This document shows positions 30,313 to 41,175 of a stretch of DNA of 64,000 nucleotides, piece after piece. The position numbers were made by a program, and so were the translations under genes. The DNA lies in NCBI GenBank assembly GCA_963854735.1, contig OY978101.1:1612001-1676000 (forward strand), given 5' to 3'. The first letter of the stretch is position 1. Each line of letters opens with the position of its first letter. The notes under the pieces were generated by a model that was not told the DNA's origin, ran no database searches, and saw nothing but the letters and a program-made list of their open reading frames with translations. This DNA comes from Marvania coccoides. Lineage: Eukaryota; Chlorophyta; Trebouxiophyceae; Chlorellales; Chlorellaceae.

Positions 30313-33300
30313 ATGGACGCCTCAAATCACGCCCATAAATTTTTCAAGGGTCAATGGCAGTCAGGAATGCCTCCGGCGGCAGCAGCACAAGCCTCTACGC
30401 CCCTTTCCCAGGTACCGTACCCCCCCCCCCCCTTAGTTCTTTTAGCCATTTCTGCATCTCTAACAGCCACCAAAAATTATAAAACACGCAGGCTGACCGC
30501 GATCGGATCGAGCGCAACCGCCTGGCCGCCCTGGAGTGCAGAAAGAAGCGCACCGGCCTCGCACCCGTCAGCGCCGGTGCACTCGCTTCCTGGCAACCAC
30601 AGCAGCTGTACGCTGCTGGGCCCATCCCTCAGCAGGGATGGAATAATTCGAATGTTTCTAGCCAACGTGCCCCCTGGGATCGCTCGTCTACCGCCTGGCA
30701 CGGAACTGCCTCTGGTGGTCCAACTTTTCACCAGCCCCCTCACCCTCCCACCGCCTCCTACGGCCCTTCGCAGCCCGCCAATAATTATAATAGACCGCTA
30801 TCGACAACGCCGCATAGCGGCTATGCCTTCCAGGGGCCTCCTCAGGCTGCACCTGGCTGTTGGAACAACTACACTGCAGACACTAACAAATTCACAAAGC
30901 CCCCGACTGCCGTCTCCTGGGCTCCCCAAGGCACCCTCAACTCGGGAAATTTTTATTGTGCGCCCCCAGCTCCTGCTCCTCAAGCCCAGGCAGCTGCAAG
31001 CAATGCAGCAGCCCTTGCGCCTCCTGCAGCTCGACCTCCGAGCGCTGTCCCCCAGTGGCCCCCTCATTCTCGACCTTTTTTCACCACCGGCAGGCAACCA
31101 GCAGGCCCCATGAAGAAAATTTCTCTCTCGTCTGACAATCCTGCTGTGGACGGTGGCAACGGCCCCATGAAGAAGACCTCGCTCGGAAACAAGGCCTACG
31201 GTCCGGGAACGACCGTCACCGTCACCCCTGCTCCACCCAACCAGCAGGCCAAGAAGCTGACCCAGTCAACGCTGGCGCAGACGATGAAGCGGTTCCGCTC
31301 CCACAAGGCAGACGGCCCCTCTCCTCCCAAGGAGTTCGAGGCAGATCCACCAGAGGGCGGTGCTGTCCATGACGGTGGCTCGTTCCGCACTGGAGCTGGC
31401 GCCGCCGCTGCTCCCCAGGAAAAAGAAAACAGCTACGCGTCGAGGGCTGCGAAGCCTCCCGCTGCCACGCCGCTCTCCAGCAGCCGCAGCGGCTTGCGAC
31501 ACAGCTTCACCCCACTGGGCTACGCGTCGTTCACCCCGCAGCCAAGCCTGGCAGCGAACGGCTCCCTGGCCAGCCGGCCGCCCTACGCCATGCGTGGCTG
31601 CGGCATCCCCAAAGCCTCGTCTCCCAGGCTTCTCACGTCGTCAAGGACCACCGGCAGCTACCAAGTTTCCACCGTGCCCGCCTCTAAAGGCACAGCACTC
31701 GCAGCACGCGCTCTTTCTCCCCACCAAAAACAGCGCGCTCGCGCCCTGCTGTGCGGCCCCGAGGACTCCTCAGACGCTGCTGCCACCCAGCAGCGCTGGT
31801 CCTGGCTGAAGGATCGCCGTGACGCTGCACTGCGCTCCCCAGAAGACCCTGGCTTTGATCCACGCACCCTGCACATCTCCCAGCAGGAGTTTGCCAAGCT
31901 GCGGGGCTTCTCTGCGCAGTACTGGGGAATCAAGAAGGAAGCCATGGACCTGGTGCTGTTTGTGCGCGTCGGCAGCTTTTACGGCGAGTTAAATAGTTGT
32001 GTTTGTGTTTTACCATTGGCATGCTCCGCAAGTTTGGCACAGATTTGAGCAACCGTGTCTGAACGACAAAGTTTGCAATGTTTATCTTTTACAGATTTCT
32101 TTGTTTTTAACTGTCCCACTCTTTCTTTTTGTAGAGTTGTACGACACCGATGCAGACGTGGGGCTGCGCATCGGGCTCAACCCCATGGGCACCGGGCGTG
32201 AGGCCAACATGTGGAAGGTGGGCTGCAATGCCGGCTCCTTCAACCAGTGGGCCGGCAAGGTGCTTGCGTTGGGGCGCAGCGTGGGCCGAGTGGAGGAGTG
32301 CAAGGGCGGTGCGGCAGGTGCGCAGCAGCAGCAGCAACGCGGTGGCAGCAAGCTGGTGGAGCGCCGCCTCATCCAAATGTATACTCCGGGCACTGCTACG
32401 GCGTTGGAAGCTGGCGATGATGTCAGCGGGGCAGGCCCTCTGCCGTGCATGGCCCTGTTTGAGGTAAGACAATTGTTTGTTATCAAATCGAACGCAGTAG
32501 ATTGAGGCATGGATATCCATATTTTCATAGTGAAAAAAAATACATAATTTTATCAGGGCGCCAACGGCCTTTTGGGGGCGTGCGTTGTCGATGTTCCCTC
32601 CGCCACGCTCGCGGTGGCGCAGTGGCAGGAATCCGACGCAGCGCGCAGCACGCTCTGCACGCTGCTCACCCAGTGCAACCCCGCTGAGGTCGTGCTGCTG
32701 GGTCCTGGCCAGCTCTTCCTGTCGCAGGACACCCGAAAAGCGTTGAAGCATCACCGCCCCATGGTCTCCGACGGCATGGAGCGCCCGCTGGACGTCTCAT
32801 TCCTGCGAAAAGGCGCTGCAGACCTGGTGGCTCCCGATGGCGCCCTGCGCCAAGACCCTGACTGCGACGGAGATGTTCCTTCGCTGCTGCAACGCCTCGA
32901 AGCCAGCTATTTTGCGCAGGCAGGCAACGAAGCGGCGTTCCAGGGAGCTGCAGCTTCTCTTTGCGAGATGCCGCATGCTGCGGCCGCCATGCAGGTGGCT
33001 CTGGCGCACCTGGAGGCCAGTGGCGTGAGCTCTTCAGTTCTGCCCAATGCTGTCATTACTTCACTTTCTTCTTTTACGCCCGAGGGAGCCAGAAGCACTG
33101 GACACATGCTGCTGGATTCCACCTCCATCCGCAGCCTGGAGCTCGTGGAAGGCGGGCTGGGCGGCATTCAAGGCAGCTTGCTTTCCTTTTTGTCCGCTGG
33201 CGCTGCCACCGCTGCGGGGCATCGCTGCATCAGGCGCTGGCTGTGCGCCCCTCTGTACCGCATCGGGGACGTCAACGAGCGCCTGGACGCAACCTCAACT

Positions 33301-35395
33301 TTCATGCAAATGCCCGAAGCCATGGGCGCTTTCCAGCAATCGCTCGCGCAGGCAAGTCAGCTGCTGCTTACGTCGTTTCTTTTTTGAATAGCTTAATTTT
33401 ACTCAACTTTGTGGCTTTCAATTTTTTTAGGCGCCCGACTGCGAGCGCCTGCTGCCCAAAGTTGCAACCCTGCTGTCCTCTGTCGCCAGCGCTGTGCAGC
33501 CGTTTGATGAAGACAACGGCGAGGACTGGGGCGACGAGGGAGTCGCTGAAGAGATCATCACTAACCCTGAAGCTGCGCAAGACGCTGCAGCTGCTCGATT
33601 CCAGCCTGCGGTGGTTCTCTTTAAAGGCGTCAGCATGTGAGTTTTAATATTCAAGTCAGCGGCTGTTCAACATAATTTCTTTCACTGTTAATTAATTTTA
33701 GCTGAAATTGAAAATTTCCTTGTGATTTTGTAATGCAGCATGCTTGAGGCGCTCATGCAGCTGCAGCGGGCCGTCTCCCAGATGCGCCCCACTGGTGCGC
33801 CTGGCCTCCCCCCGCTGGAGCGCGCGCTGTCTCACGGCGCCCAAGTCGCGGCCGCCCTGTCTCAGCTGCAGCGCGTGTTCCACCCGCCGAGCTTCACCCC
33901 TGTGTCTGGCGTAGCGAACAAAGATGCCAATCGCGATGTGCGGCTGGAGCCAGGGATGAGCGCAGAATACGATGCTGCTGTGGCCGAGATCGCTGCTGCG
34001 CGTGAAACCCTGGAGCACCTGCTAGAGGAGGAACGCATCAAGCTGCAGCGCGGCTTTCCCCTTGCCCCCATGGCTGCTGCGCTGCGCAAAGTGAAGCTCG
34101 TGGCTGGGCCTGGCGGGGAGAGCCTGCTGGAGGTCCCCATGCCACTGAAGCCGCGGCTTTCAGTTGAGCATGCTGTGTTGAAAGAGACCAAGACGCTGGT
34201 GCGCGTGCGATTGGCAGCCCTCACTGCTGCCGGGGAGCGGCTCGAGGCGGCAAAATCCACCTCCAGAGCGGCGGTGCTGCGGTTCCTGGTGGACTCTGCC
34301 GACGCCTTCCTCTCGGTATACCCTTCTTTCGTGGGGCTCTGCTCTTCAATGGCAACGCTGGATGCTCTCGCTTCTTTTGCCGAGACCACCCACCCTCAGG
34401 CGGCGCCCTCAGGCTGCTCATTCTGCCGCCCAACTTTCGCTGCTGACGCATCCTCAGCCGCGCACCCCGCCCCCCTCAACCTGCACGGCCTGTGGAACCC
34501 GCAGCTGCTGCTCGCAGAGGCGACGGCCACATCTTCGCATGGCTACCCCTCCCGCAGGCGCAGAAACGCCGCTACCGTGCGCATCCAGCCCAAAGACTTG
34601 TTCCTGGGCGGCCCAAACCGGCGTTGCGCCACGCTGCTGCTGACTGGTGCAAATACAGGCGGGAAGAGCACGCTGCTTCGCTCCGCATGCCTGGCGGTCA
34701 TCATGGCGCAGGTGGGGTGCTTTGTGCCCTGCTCCGCAGCTGAGCTGGCCCCTGTGGACCGGGTTTTCACTCGCATGGGTGCCCAAGACCGCATCGCTGC
34801 CGGCGAGTCGACGTTCTGCGTGGAGATGACCGAGACCGCTGCGGTGCTGCGCCACGCGCTGCCTTCTTCTCTGGTGGTGCTGGATGAGCTAGGCAGAGGC
34901 ACCTCCACGCACGATGGGCACGCCATCGCGGCTGCAGTGGCGCGCTGGCTGTCGCAGGTCCCGCGCTGCCGCCTGCTGTTTGCCACCCACTACCACGGGC
35001 TGAACAGCGATGCTGGGCTACTGGCGGCAGGGGTGATGTTAGGCCACATGACCAGCACGGTGGAGGGAAACCAAATGCTGGTACCTAGCTTCAGGCTGTG
35101 CCAGGGCGGCGCTCCGCATGGCAGCTGCGGCATTGACGTCGCAGCAGCCACAGGGCTGCCGGCCAGACTTGTGGCCAGGGCTCAGCAAGCTGCAGCGGCG
35201 CTGGAGGCCCAGCATGGTGGAGAGGGCGACTCCAGCGGTGGAGCGGAGATGCTGGGAGCGGAGGAGCTGGAGGCGCTGCGCAGGGAGGCGGTGAAGATGC
35301 TGCGGAGCATGAGGTGCGCCAAAGGAGCTGCGATGGTGAAGGATGGGGTGAGCGCAGTGCGGGAGTCGGTGCTCCAAGCGCTGGCGCAGAAATGA
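30313..35395 (+). CDS. MSH6: MSH6-type MutS mismatch-repair protein
   Basis: Exons 30313-30411, 30492-31983, 32135-32463, 32557-33351, 33431-33636 and 33739-35395 give 1525 residues. As part of MutS-alpha with MSH2, MSH6 recognises base mismatches. Seen: a long disordered N-terminal arm (to about 490) rich in Pro, Ala and Ser; the mismatch-binding domain with Phe529-Tyr530-Glu531 in GSFYELYDTDADVG; connector, lever and clamp regions (including APDCERLLPKV); and the ABC ATPase with Walker A GANTGGKST (1277-1285), signature GESTFCVEMTET, Walker B VVLDELGRGTSTHDG and LFATHYHGL. The sequence after the clamp, RMGAQDRIAAGESTF, fits MSH6/MSH7. No plant-type Tudor domain or canonical N-terminal PCNA box was found. 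Two of the five introns have GC donors (31984 and 33352). Confidence 0.9.
31984..32134 (+). other. GC-AG intron inside the MSH6 Phe-X-Glu motif
   Basis: Donor TTTTACG|GCGAGT, acceptor TTTGTAG. The intron splits the glutamate codon of Phe-Tyr-Glu; reading through gives a Gly and soon a stop. Confidence 0.9.
33352..33430 (+). other. GC-AG intron (MSH6, clamp region)
   Basis: Donor GCGCAG|GCAAGT, acceptor TTTTTAG; phase 0, joining SLAQ to APDCERLLP. Confidence 0.9.
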
Positions 35396-35495
35396 GCAGA
35401 AAATTGAGATACTGCTTGGCAGATGTATTTGTAATTTCAGTTCTTATCTTAATTAAGATGTGCACACCACAATTTCTTCCATCCTAGCTGTATTT

Positions 35496-36704
35496 CTACG
35501 CCCTGCGCTCCACCAGCTGCTTGACCTTTGCTATCGCCTTGCCAGGGTTCAGCCCCTTCGGACAGACGGCAGTGCAGTTCATAATGGTGTGACAGCGGTA
35601 CAGCTTGTACTGGTCGTCCAGCTGCTTGATGCGCTCCTTTGTGAAATCGTCTCGGCTGTCGACGATCCAGCGGTATGCATTCAGCAGCACAGCGGGGCCC
35701 AGATACTTGTCAGAAGCCCACCTGCAACCCGCAAGATGGAAATTTTAAATCTGCGTGATATACTTTCGGGGTGCGTAGGGCACCCCATGCGAGAATGATG
35801 GCGACTGCATTCAAAAGTCGTATGAACCTCTCAATTTAAAAAGCGACTCGCCAGTACGAGGGGCAGCTGGTAGTGCAGCAGGCGCACAGGATACACTCCC
35901 AAAGTCCGTCCAGCTGCGCGCGCTGCTCCTTGGACTGCAGGTTCTCTTTGCCGGCCGCGGGCGGCAGGATCTTTTGCAGGTAGGGCTTAATGTAGGCGTA
36001 CTGCGCGTAGAACAGAGATAAATCCACCACCAGGTCCTTGATCACGTACATGTGGGGCAGAGGTGCCACGCGGGAGGTCTTGGTGGTGTCGCGATCGATG
36101 CGAGCTAGGCAGGCAAGGCTGTTGGTTCCGTTAATGTTCATGGCACAAGACCCGCAAATTCCCTCACGGCAGGAACGCCGCAAGGCGAGCGTGGCGTCCT
36201 GCTCGTCCTTGATCTTCAGCAAGGCATCCAGCATCATAGGGCCACAGCTGCGTGCGAAAGGAAAGTTGACGCTTGTTTTTAATTTTAGTTTAGAATTCAA
36301 AAGCAACTTTAAGTTGCCAGTAAGTTGCTGTACGACTTCGGAAGCACGCTGTTGTGGCTGACGTTTTTTTCTCCCCCAAACAGCTGGTTTGCTGGCTCAA
36401 GTACTTACGAGTTCAGGTCGACTCTGTAGCTCTTATACGTGGGAGGAGGTGCCTTCAGCGCCCCGCGTGTGTTCTGTGTGAGCTGCTCTGGGTCCCAGCG
36501 GTACACCAGCACCTCCTTTTCCACCACCGCGGGTTCACGTGCCTTGGAAGCTGAGGGTCCGGCTGCGGCGGCTGTTGAACGGTCTGAGCGCTGCAGGAGG
36601 TGGCTGTTGAGAGCGCTGGCAGGTGCAGCGGAACTCAGCAGCATGCTGACGCTGCTGCGTCCAAGATCTGAGAGCATGGCCGAGCTGGTGCTGGAGCTTC
36701 GCAT
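35496..36704 (-). CDS. SDH2: Succinate dehydrogenase iron-sulfur subunit, mitochondrial
   Basis: Reverse-strand exons 36704-36409, 36247-35852 and 35721-35496 give 305 residues. SDH2 (SDHB) carries electrons from the flavoprotein to ubiquinone in complex II. All three cluster-binding sets are seen: [2Fe-2S] in [10 protein letters not shown] with a fourth Cys in SLAC (125-145), [4Fe-4S] in [16 protein letters not shown], and [3Fe-4S] in [15 protein letters not shown]. The first 60 residues are Ser/Ala/Arg-rich, as in a mitochondrial presequence. The second intron (35722-35851) has a GC donor, TACTG|GCGAGT; the join restores [17 protein letters not shown]. The ATG at 36704 was preferred over an internal one at the LSDLGR segment. 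Confidence 0.96.
35722..35851 (-). other. GC-AG intron (SDH2, intron 2)
   Basis: On the reverse strand: donor TACTG|GCGAGT, acceptor GTTGCAG. It sits next to the [4Fe-4S] ligands and splits the first Trp codon of PSYWW. Confidence 0.92.
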
Positions 36705-37015
36705 GCACAACAATCTGTTGTTGAAACATCAAAATGAAACACGCAGAAATAAAACAGCACCTTCTCGCCAGCTTCTTCTTTTTTGTGGGGTGCTCAAGGC
36801 ATTTTTCAAAAATCGGACAACAGATTTCAGGATAAAATTCAATTTATTTATTCATTTATTGTTTGCATCTCCAAACCGTACTTTCCAAAATGACACATCG
36901 CTGATCCCGCACGGCCGTGTTTCGATGAATTTAAAAAAGCAGTTGATGTTGTGAATTGAACTAAACTGCACACGCAACTTTTCCTTCTAGTATGTTGCCG
37001 CTCCCTCAATAACCA
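36705..37015. promoter_or_regulatory. Divergent intergenic region, SDH2 / glycosyltransferase
   Basis: 311 bp, AT-rich, between two divergent starts. Nothing further was recognised. Confidence 0.4.
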
Positions 37016-39118
37016 ATGCCGCTTGCGCATGCCATCAGCATCGACCCGGTGCGGCCTCCCACCCTCCGAGGCCCCCGTGATGCTTTGTTTCACACGCTCG
37101 TCAGTCCCCGAGGGTCGCGGCCCTCCTCCCCAGCCAGCCTCTCCCCCACCTCGCCCACCCCCAGGCGGAGGAGCTCCTGGCTGTCGGCAGGGCGCGCGGT
37201 GCACGCGCTGCTCATTTTCGCCAGCGTGGCGCTGCTGCTGCTGACCGCTCTGATGAGTGTCCCAAACAGCGAGGTGTACGAGTGGAGGAAAACGGGGTGC
37301 CCCACCAAGGTGCTAGACATGAACGACGGCATGAACGCCACGCTGCAGGTGAGTACAAACCTTCTGCCTTCCATTAATAATGTATTTATTTATTTTTATT
37401 TATTCCCGCCAAGCTTCTGCACCCCGTATATACTCTCAACGGCGATACTGTTTCGTGGCACCAATTATGTGCAGGCCGCTCACGCCGCAGGGCTTGTCCC
37501 GCCCGACCTGGGCCGCCCCATCGACCGCCAACCCCGCACCGCCATCGTCAACGTCGTCCGCTTTCACACAGAAGTGCTGGCGTCGCTGGTCTACCACTTT
37601 ACAAAACTCAACCACAACGTCACAGTGTTTGCGAGGGATGACGGTCTGGGGATAGACGCCGTGATCCACCCCTTCCACTGGCGAGGCTTCAAACGCTTTG
37701 AGCGCTTTTACGCCTCGTTCTACGAGTTCGACGTTGTCATCATGGCCACCTACCCCACCTGCCACCTGGACCTGATGGCCAACCTCGTTGGCGCGGGGCT
37801 GCCGCAGCGCTACCTGGCGGTCGTCCACAATCCCGAGCTGCTGGCCCACGACGCGGCAGCAGCAACGCTGGTGGCGGCGTTGGGGCAGGTGCAGCTGCTG
37901 ACCATAACGCCCCACGTCAACGCGTACTCCAATGCAATCGTGGAGGCGGAGGGGTTGAGCAGCATGGTGGCTCCCTCAGAGTGGTATGCGCCCATCTTTC
38001 CGGTGCTGTTCCCAGAGGACTGCGGCAGACTGGATGCCACGCTGCGCAGCCCTTCTGGCGCTGCCGCGGACCAGCCGGCGTGCAATAGGTCGGCGGTATG
38101 GGGCGCGGGCGTGGGAAATGCCGAAGTGGCACGCGTACAGCAGCAGCAGGCGGCGGTGGCGGCGGCGGCAGCAGGGTCGATTTTTGGGCGATTCGTGCGA
38201 CGCCAAGAGGCTCAAATAGCGGTCGGAGTAGAAGATTACGGCGGTGGCGATAGCAGCGACGAGGAGGGGCTCACAGAAGAGGGCGGCGCGAGCGCGCGGC
38301 TTCTGCGGCAGTCGTTCAGACGGCGGCGACCGCTCGCTGAAGACCAGCCCCTCGATGATCGCTCTTCGACTGTCTTCCCACGGCGGCGCGGGTTCTGCGT
38401 GCAGGGCAAGCTGGACCCCTCCAGGCGCGACTACAGCACGCTCTTCGCTGAGATCCGGGAGCGAAGAGCTTCCCTGGTGAAGCGCGGCTTTTCTCTGGTG
38501 CTCCAAGGCAAGGGCGGCGGCAGGTTCGGCGCAGAGGTGCTGCAGATCCCGGCAGACCTGGAGAAGGACGGTTTGATAAAGCACTACGCTTCGCTGCCTT
38601 TTCAAGAGTACTACGAGACGCTGCACTCCTGCCTGGCCATTCTCCCCGCCTTTGCATCTGACGCCTACTACCTCTACAAAGGATCTTCCTCGGTGGCGGC
38701 ATCCATCATTGCTGGGACCCCCCTCATCGCCACGCCTCGCCTTCTAGCTGCCTACTCGTTTCTGGACGCTTCCGCGGTGTTTCTCGTTCCTGACGGAACG
38801 AGCGACGTCGATGCGATGGCGGCGGTGATGGCCGCTCCGATAGAGCTGGTGGAGGCCAAACTGGCAGCGCTGAGGGCACTGCGGCTGCAGCTGTACGACA
38901 GGAACCTAGAGGTGCTGCAGAGGCTGCTGGGTGAGCAGTACTTGTACAAGCGGACGATGGCGGGGGAAGAGATGCCCTCAGAGTTGATTTTTGAGGCGGA
39001 CAGCAGCAGCAGCAACCTGTTTGACACGAGCGACCCAGCAGCGGTGATGTGGTACGGCATGAGCACCAGTCCTTCGCTGTGGACGGCAGAAGCACCGCCG
39101 TCAAAAGCCAAGAACTGA
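37016..39118 (+). CDS. Type II membrane glycosyltransferase-like protein (GT-B fold likely)
   Basis: Exons 37016-37348 and 37475-39118 (GT-AG) give 658 residues. A Pro/Ser/Arg-rich cytosolic tail is followed by a single signal-anchor helix (ALLIFASVALLLLTALM, about 64-82), so a Golgi type II topology is inferred. The lumenal part contains NVVRFHTEVLASLVYHF, LAVVHNPELL and, near the C-terminus, YYLYKGSSSVAASIIAGTPL followed by IATPRLLAAYSFLD, the kind of donor-sugar pocket seen in GT-B enzymes of family 4. A low-complexity acidic insert (about 330-430) interrupts it. The exact family and sugar are unknown to me. The 126-nt intron has no in-frame stop, so retention would insert 42 residues. Confidence 0.7.
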   Translation: MPLAHAISIDPVRPPTLRGPRDALFHTLVSPRGSRPSSPASLSPTSPTPRRRSSWLSAGRAVHALLIFASVALLLLTALMSVPNSEVYEWRKTGCPTKVLDMNDGMNATLQVSTNLLPSINNVFIYFYLFPPSFCTPYILSTAILFRGTNYVQAAHAAGLVPPDLGRPIDRQPRTAIVNVVRFHTEVLASLVYHFTKLNHNVTVFARDDGLGIDAVIHPFHWRGFKRFERFYASFYEFDVVIMATYPTCHLDLMANLVGAGLPQRYLAVVHNPELLAHDAAAATLVAALGQVQLLTITPHVNAYSNAIVEAEGLSSMVAPSEWYAPIFPVLFPEDCGRLDATLRSPSGAAADQPACNRSAVWGAGVGNAEVARVQQQQAAVAAAAAGSIFGRFVRRQEAQIAVGVEDYGGGDSSDEEGLTEEGGASARLLRQSFRRRRPLAEDQPLDDRSSTVFPRRRGFCVQGKLDPSRRDYSTLFAEIRERRASLVKRGFSLVLQGKGGGRFGAEVLQIPADLEKDGLIKHYASLPFQEYYETLHSCLAILPAFASDAYYLYKGSSSVAASIIAGTPLIATPRLLAAYSFLDASAVFLVPDGTSDVDAMAAVMAAPIELVEAKLAALRALRLQLYDRNLEVLQRLLGEQYLYKRTMAGEEMPSELIFEADSSSSNLFDTSDPAAVMWYGMSTSPSLWTAEAPPSKAKN

Positions 39119-39338
39119 CCAAAAGAACTGTATACGTGCACTCGAGGGGGCAGCAAGAAGAAAAATAATTTAATAAAATAGCAACTCTTCCCTTCTTTCA
39201 TTCTCAAAACATTAAGTAACAGCTTTTGTTTCTGAGGTTTAGTACTTGCTTCACTTGTATTTTGTAGTTTTGGTTCTCTCCTTTTCGCTTTCGACGTTGA
39301 ATGGCCCTGGGAATTCACAAATGACCTACAATTTGATT

Positions 39339-40889
39339 TTACTGTGGAAGAATGTGCCACCGCCGCAGCGTTCCATCCACAGAGGCAGACAGCAAGCTCC
39401 TCTGCCCCACCCAATGCATGGATCGAATGGTGGCCACATGCCCTGCCAAAGCGCAGACCTCGCTGCCATCCTCAACGCTCCTCACAGTAATCACGTTGCC
39501 AGGGCCACTTGCAGCCAACAGCGCCCCGTCCTCCGAAAATTTGACCAGGTTGTGGACGTTGGAGGTGTGCTGCAGCGATGCCGCCCGCCACGCAGGCAGC
39601 TGCGACAAGGGCGCCCCGCCGGTGGCTTCTTCTAGATGAAAATCGAACAACGCAGTGACGGGGGCTGCCGAAATGTCCCACACGCGCACGCCCCCGTCGC
39701 CGCAAGCTACAGCGAGCAGCACGGCTCCCTCTGGGTCGTTGCAGGCATCCCAGGCTGTGGGGCGGCCCACCAACCCATCAATGGCCCAGGCAGGGGCCGC
39801 CAGCCGGCCGTCCACCCACCCTTCTTTCTTCTCCAGCACGTCCCACAGCAGCACCCGCGCCTCCTGCCGCATCAGCTGCGCATGTGCCGTGAGCAGCATC
39901 GGCGCACCTCCCTTCTTTTTGCCGGGTAGAAAGCCGCACAGCACCACGGGACCCGAGTCCCACGCCACCTCCTGCTCGCACCCGCCGCTGGCCACTCTCC
40001 ATAGCTTGAACACCGCATCCCCGGAAGCGGACGCCAGAAAGGAGCTGTCTGGCGACAGAGCAATGTCAGCTACCAGGGCGCTGTGGCCGGACAGCGTATG
40101 CAGGCATCTGTCACCAGCAAACTCCCATATTCTCACGGTGTGGTCATTGGAGGCGGTGATAACGACGTCTATTTCAGCTGTGCGTCCGAAAACGACAGCA
40201 CTGACGCGCCCCGTGTGACCCTGCAGCACAGCGCCAGACTTGAAGGTTCGAGGCCCAGTGCGCAGCCATAGCCGCGCGGTAGTATCCAGAGACCCGCTCG
40301 CTAGAGTCTCTCCGTCCTCCGACCATGCCACGGTGGTCACCGCGTCGGAATGGCCCACCAGCGTTTGAAGCAAGCTGCCGGTAGTGTGGTCCCACAGCCG
40401 AACGGTGGCGTCTGCGCAGGCGGCCGCCACAACCTCTCTGTCTTTCGGTTCCACTGATGCGTGGTAGACAGCGGTAGAGGAGGGCTGCTGCATGACAGTG
40501 CTGCACAGGCTAGCTGACATCTTCGCACGCAGCGTTTTGATGTCCTGGGAGACGTGGTCAGCAAGCGAGGGGTCCAGCTCCAGCGCGCGGCGGTATACGG
40601 CGATAGAAAGCTCTAGATCGGCGCCCAATTCGTAGCTCTGAGCCAGCCGCAGATGTGCCTTTGGCCAGCGAGGGCAGAGTGTCAGCGCCGCGCGGGCATC
40701 TTGGATCGCCTCTGAAATGCTTCCCAATTTAAGATAGCAGTGGCATCGGTTGCTGTGCACGGCTGCTACGGCGCAGACGTCATTTCCAGGCTGCCACAAG
40801 GCACTCGAATAATGATAAACAGCTTGGTCAAATTTCCCCTCGGAGCAGGCGGCGTCGCCCTTGGCCTTCAGATCTTTGAATGCGTCCAT
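39339..40889 (-). CDS. TPR-WD40 repeat protein
   Basis: A single exon of 516 residues, start 40889. The N-terminal 130 residues hold three tetratricopeptide repeats of the co-chaperone type (KAKGDAACSEGKFDQAVYHY, VHSNRCHCYLKLGSISEAI, AHLRLAQSYELGADLELSI). The rest is a seven-bladed WD40 propeller with clear units ending LWDH, LWLR, IWEF, LWRV, LWDV, VWDI and RWHI. The TPR plus WD40 combination points to a scaffold that brings a chaperone or another partner to a complex; no specific orthologue is recognised. Divergent from the PsbP-domain gene, 286 bp apart. Confidence 0.8.
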   Translation of the reverse strand: MDAFKDLKAKGDAACSEGKFDQAVYHYSSALWQPGNDVCAVAAVHSNRCHCYLKLGSISEAIQDARAALTLCPRWPKAHLRLAQSYELGADLELSIAVYRRALELDPSLADHVSQDIKTLRAKMSASLCSTVMQQPSSTAVYHASVEPKDREVVAAACADATVRLWDHTTGSLLQTLVGHSDAVTTVAWSEDGETLASGSLDTTARLWLRTGPRTFKSGAVLQGHTGRVSAVVFGRTAEIDVVITASNDHTVRIWEFAGDRCLHTLSGHSALVADIALSPDSSFLASASGDAVFKLWRVASGGCEQEVAWDSGPVVLCGFLPGKKKGGAPMLLTAHAQLMRQEARVLLWDVLEKKEGWVDGRLAAPAWAIDGLVGRPTAWDACNDPEGAVLLAVACGDGGVRVWDISAAPVTALFDFHLEEATGGAPLSQLPAWRAASLQHTSNVHNLVKFSEDGALLAASGPGNVITVRSVEDGSEVCALAGHVATIRSMHWVGQRSLLSASVDGTLRRWHILPQ

Positions 40890-41175
40890 ATATTGGGGTT
40901 TTAAGATGTTTTTATCTACGTTTCGTGGTCTAGAGCGTGCGAAATAAATGGTCAAACTTTGCGCAATCAAGTGCGAGATGTAATTAAAAGCTCAGCTCAC
41001 CCGGCGTTCTCTAAATTTGCAACATTGACGCATATATTTGTGGATCTCATCGGGAGCTACTCATCGGATCAAGGAGTCTTCATCCCATATCTTCCGAACA
41101 TCAAAGGTTTTTAAAAGTGTTGCTTGGAAGGGCATCTCCTTTTGTTTAGAGTTTGAGCAAAATACAGCATTTAAA

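Noticed and set aside
33352..33387. MSH6 exon 4 extended to the stop at 33387 (ASQLLLTSFLF)
   Set aside because: It would truncate the protein before the clamp and ATPase; the GC-AG splice to 33431 restores the conserved sequence.
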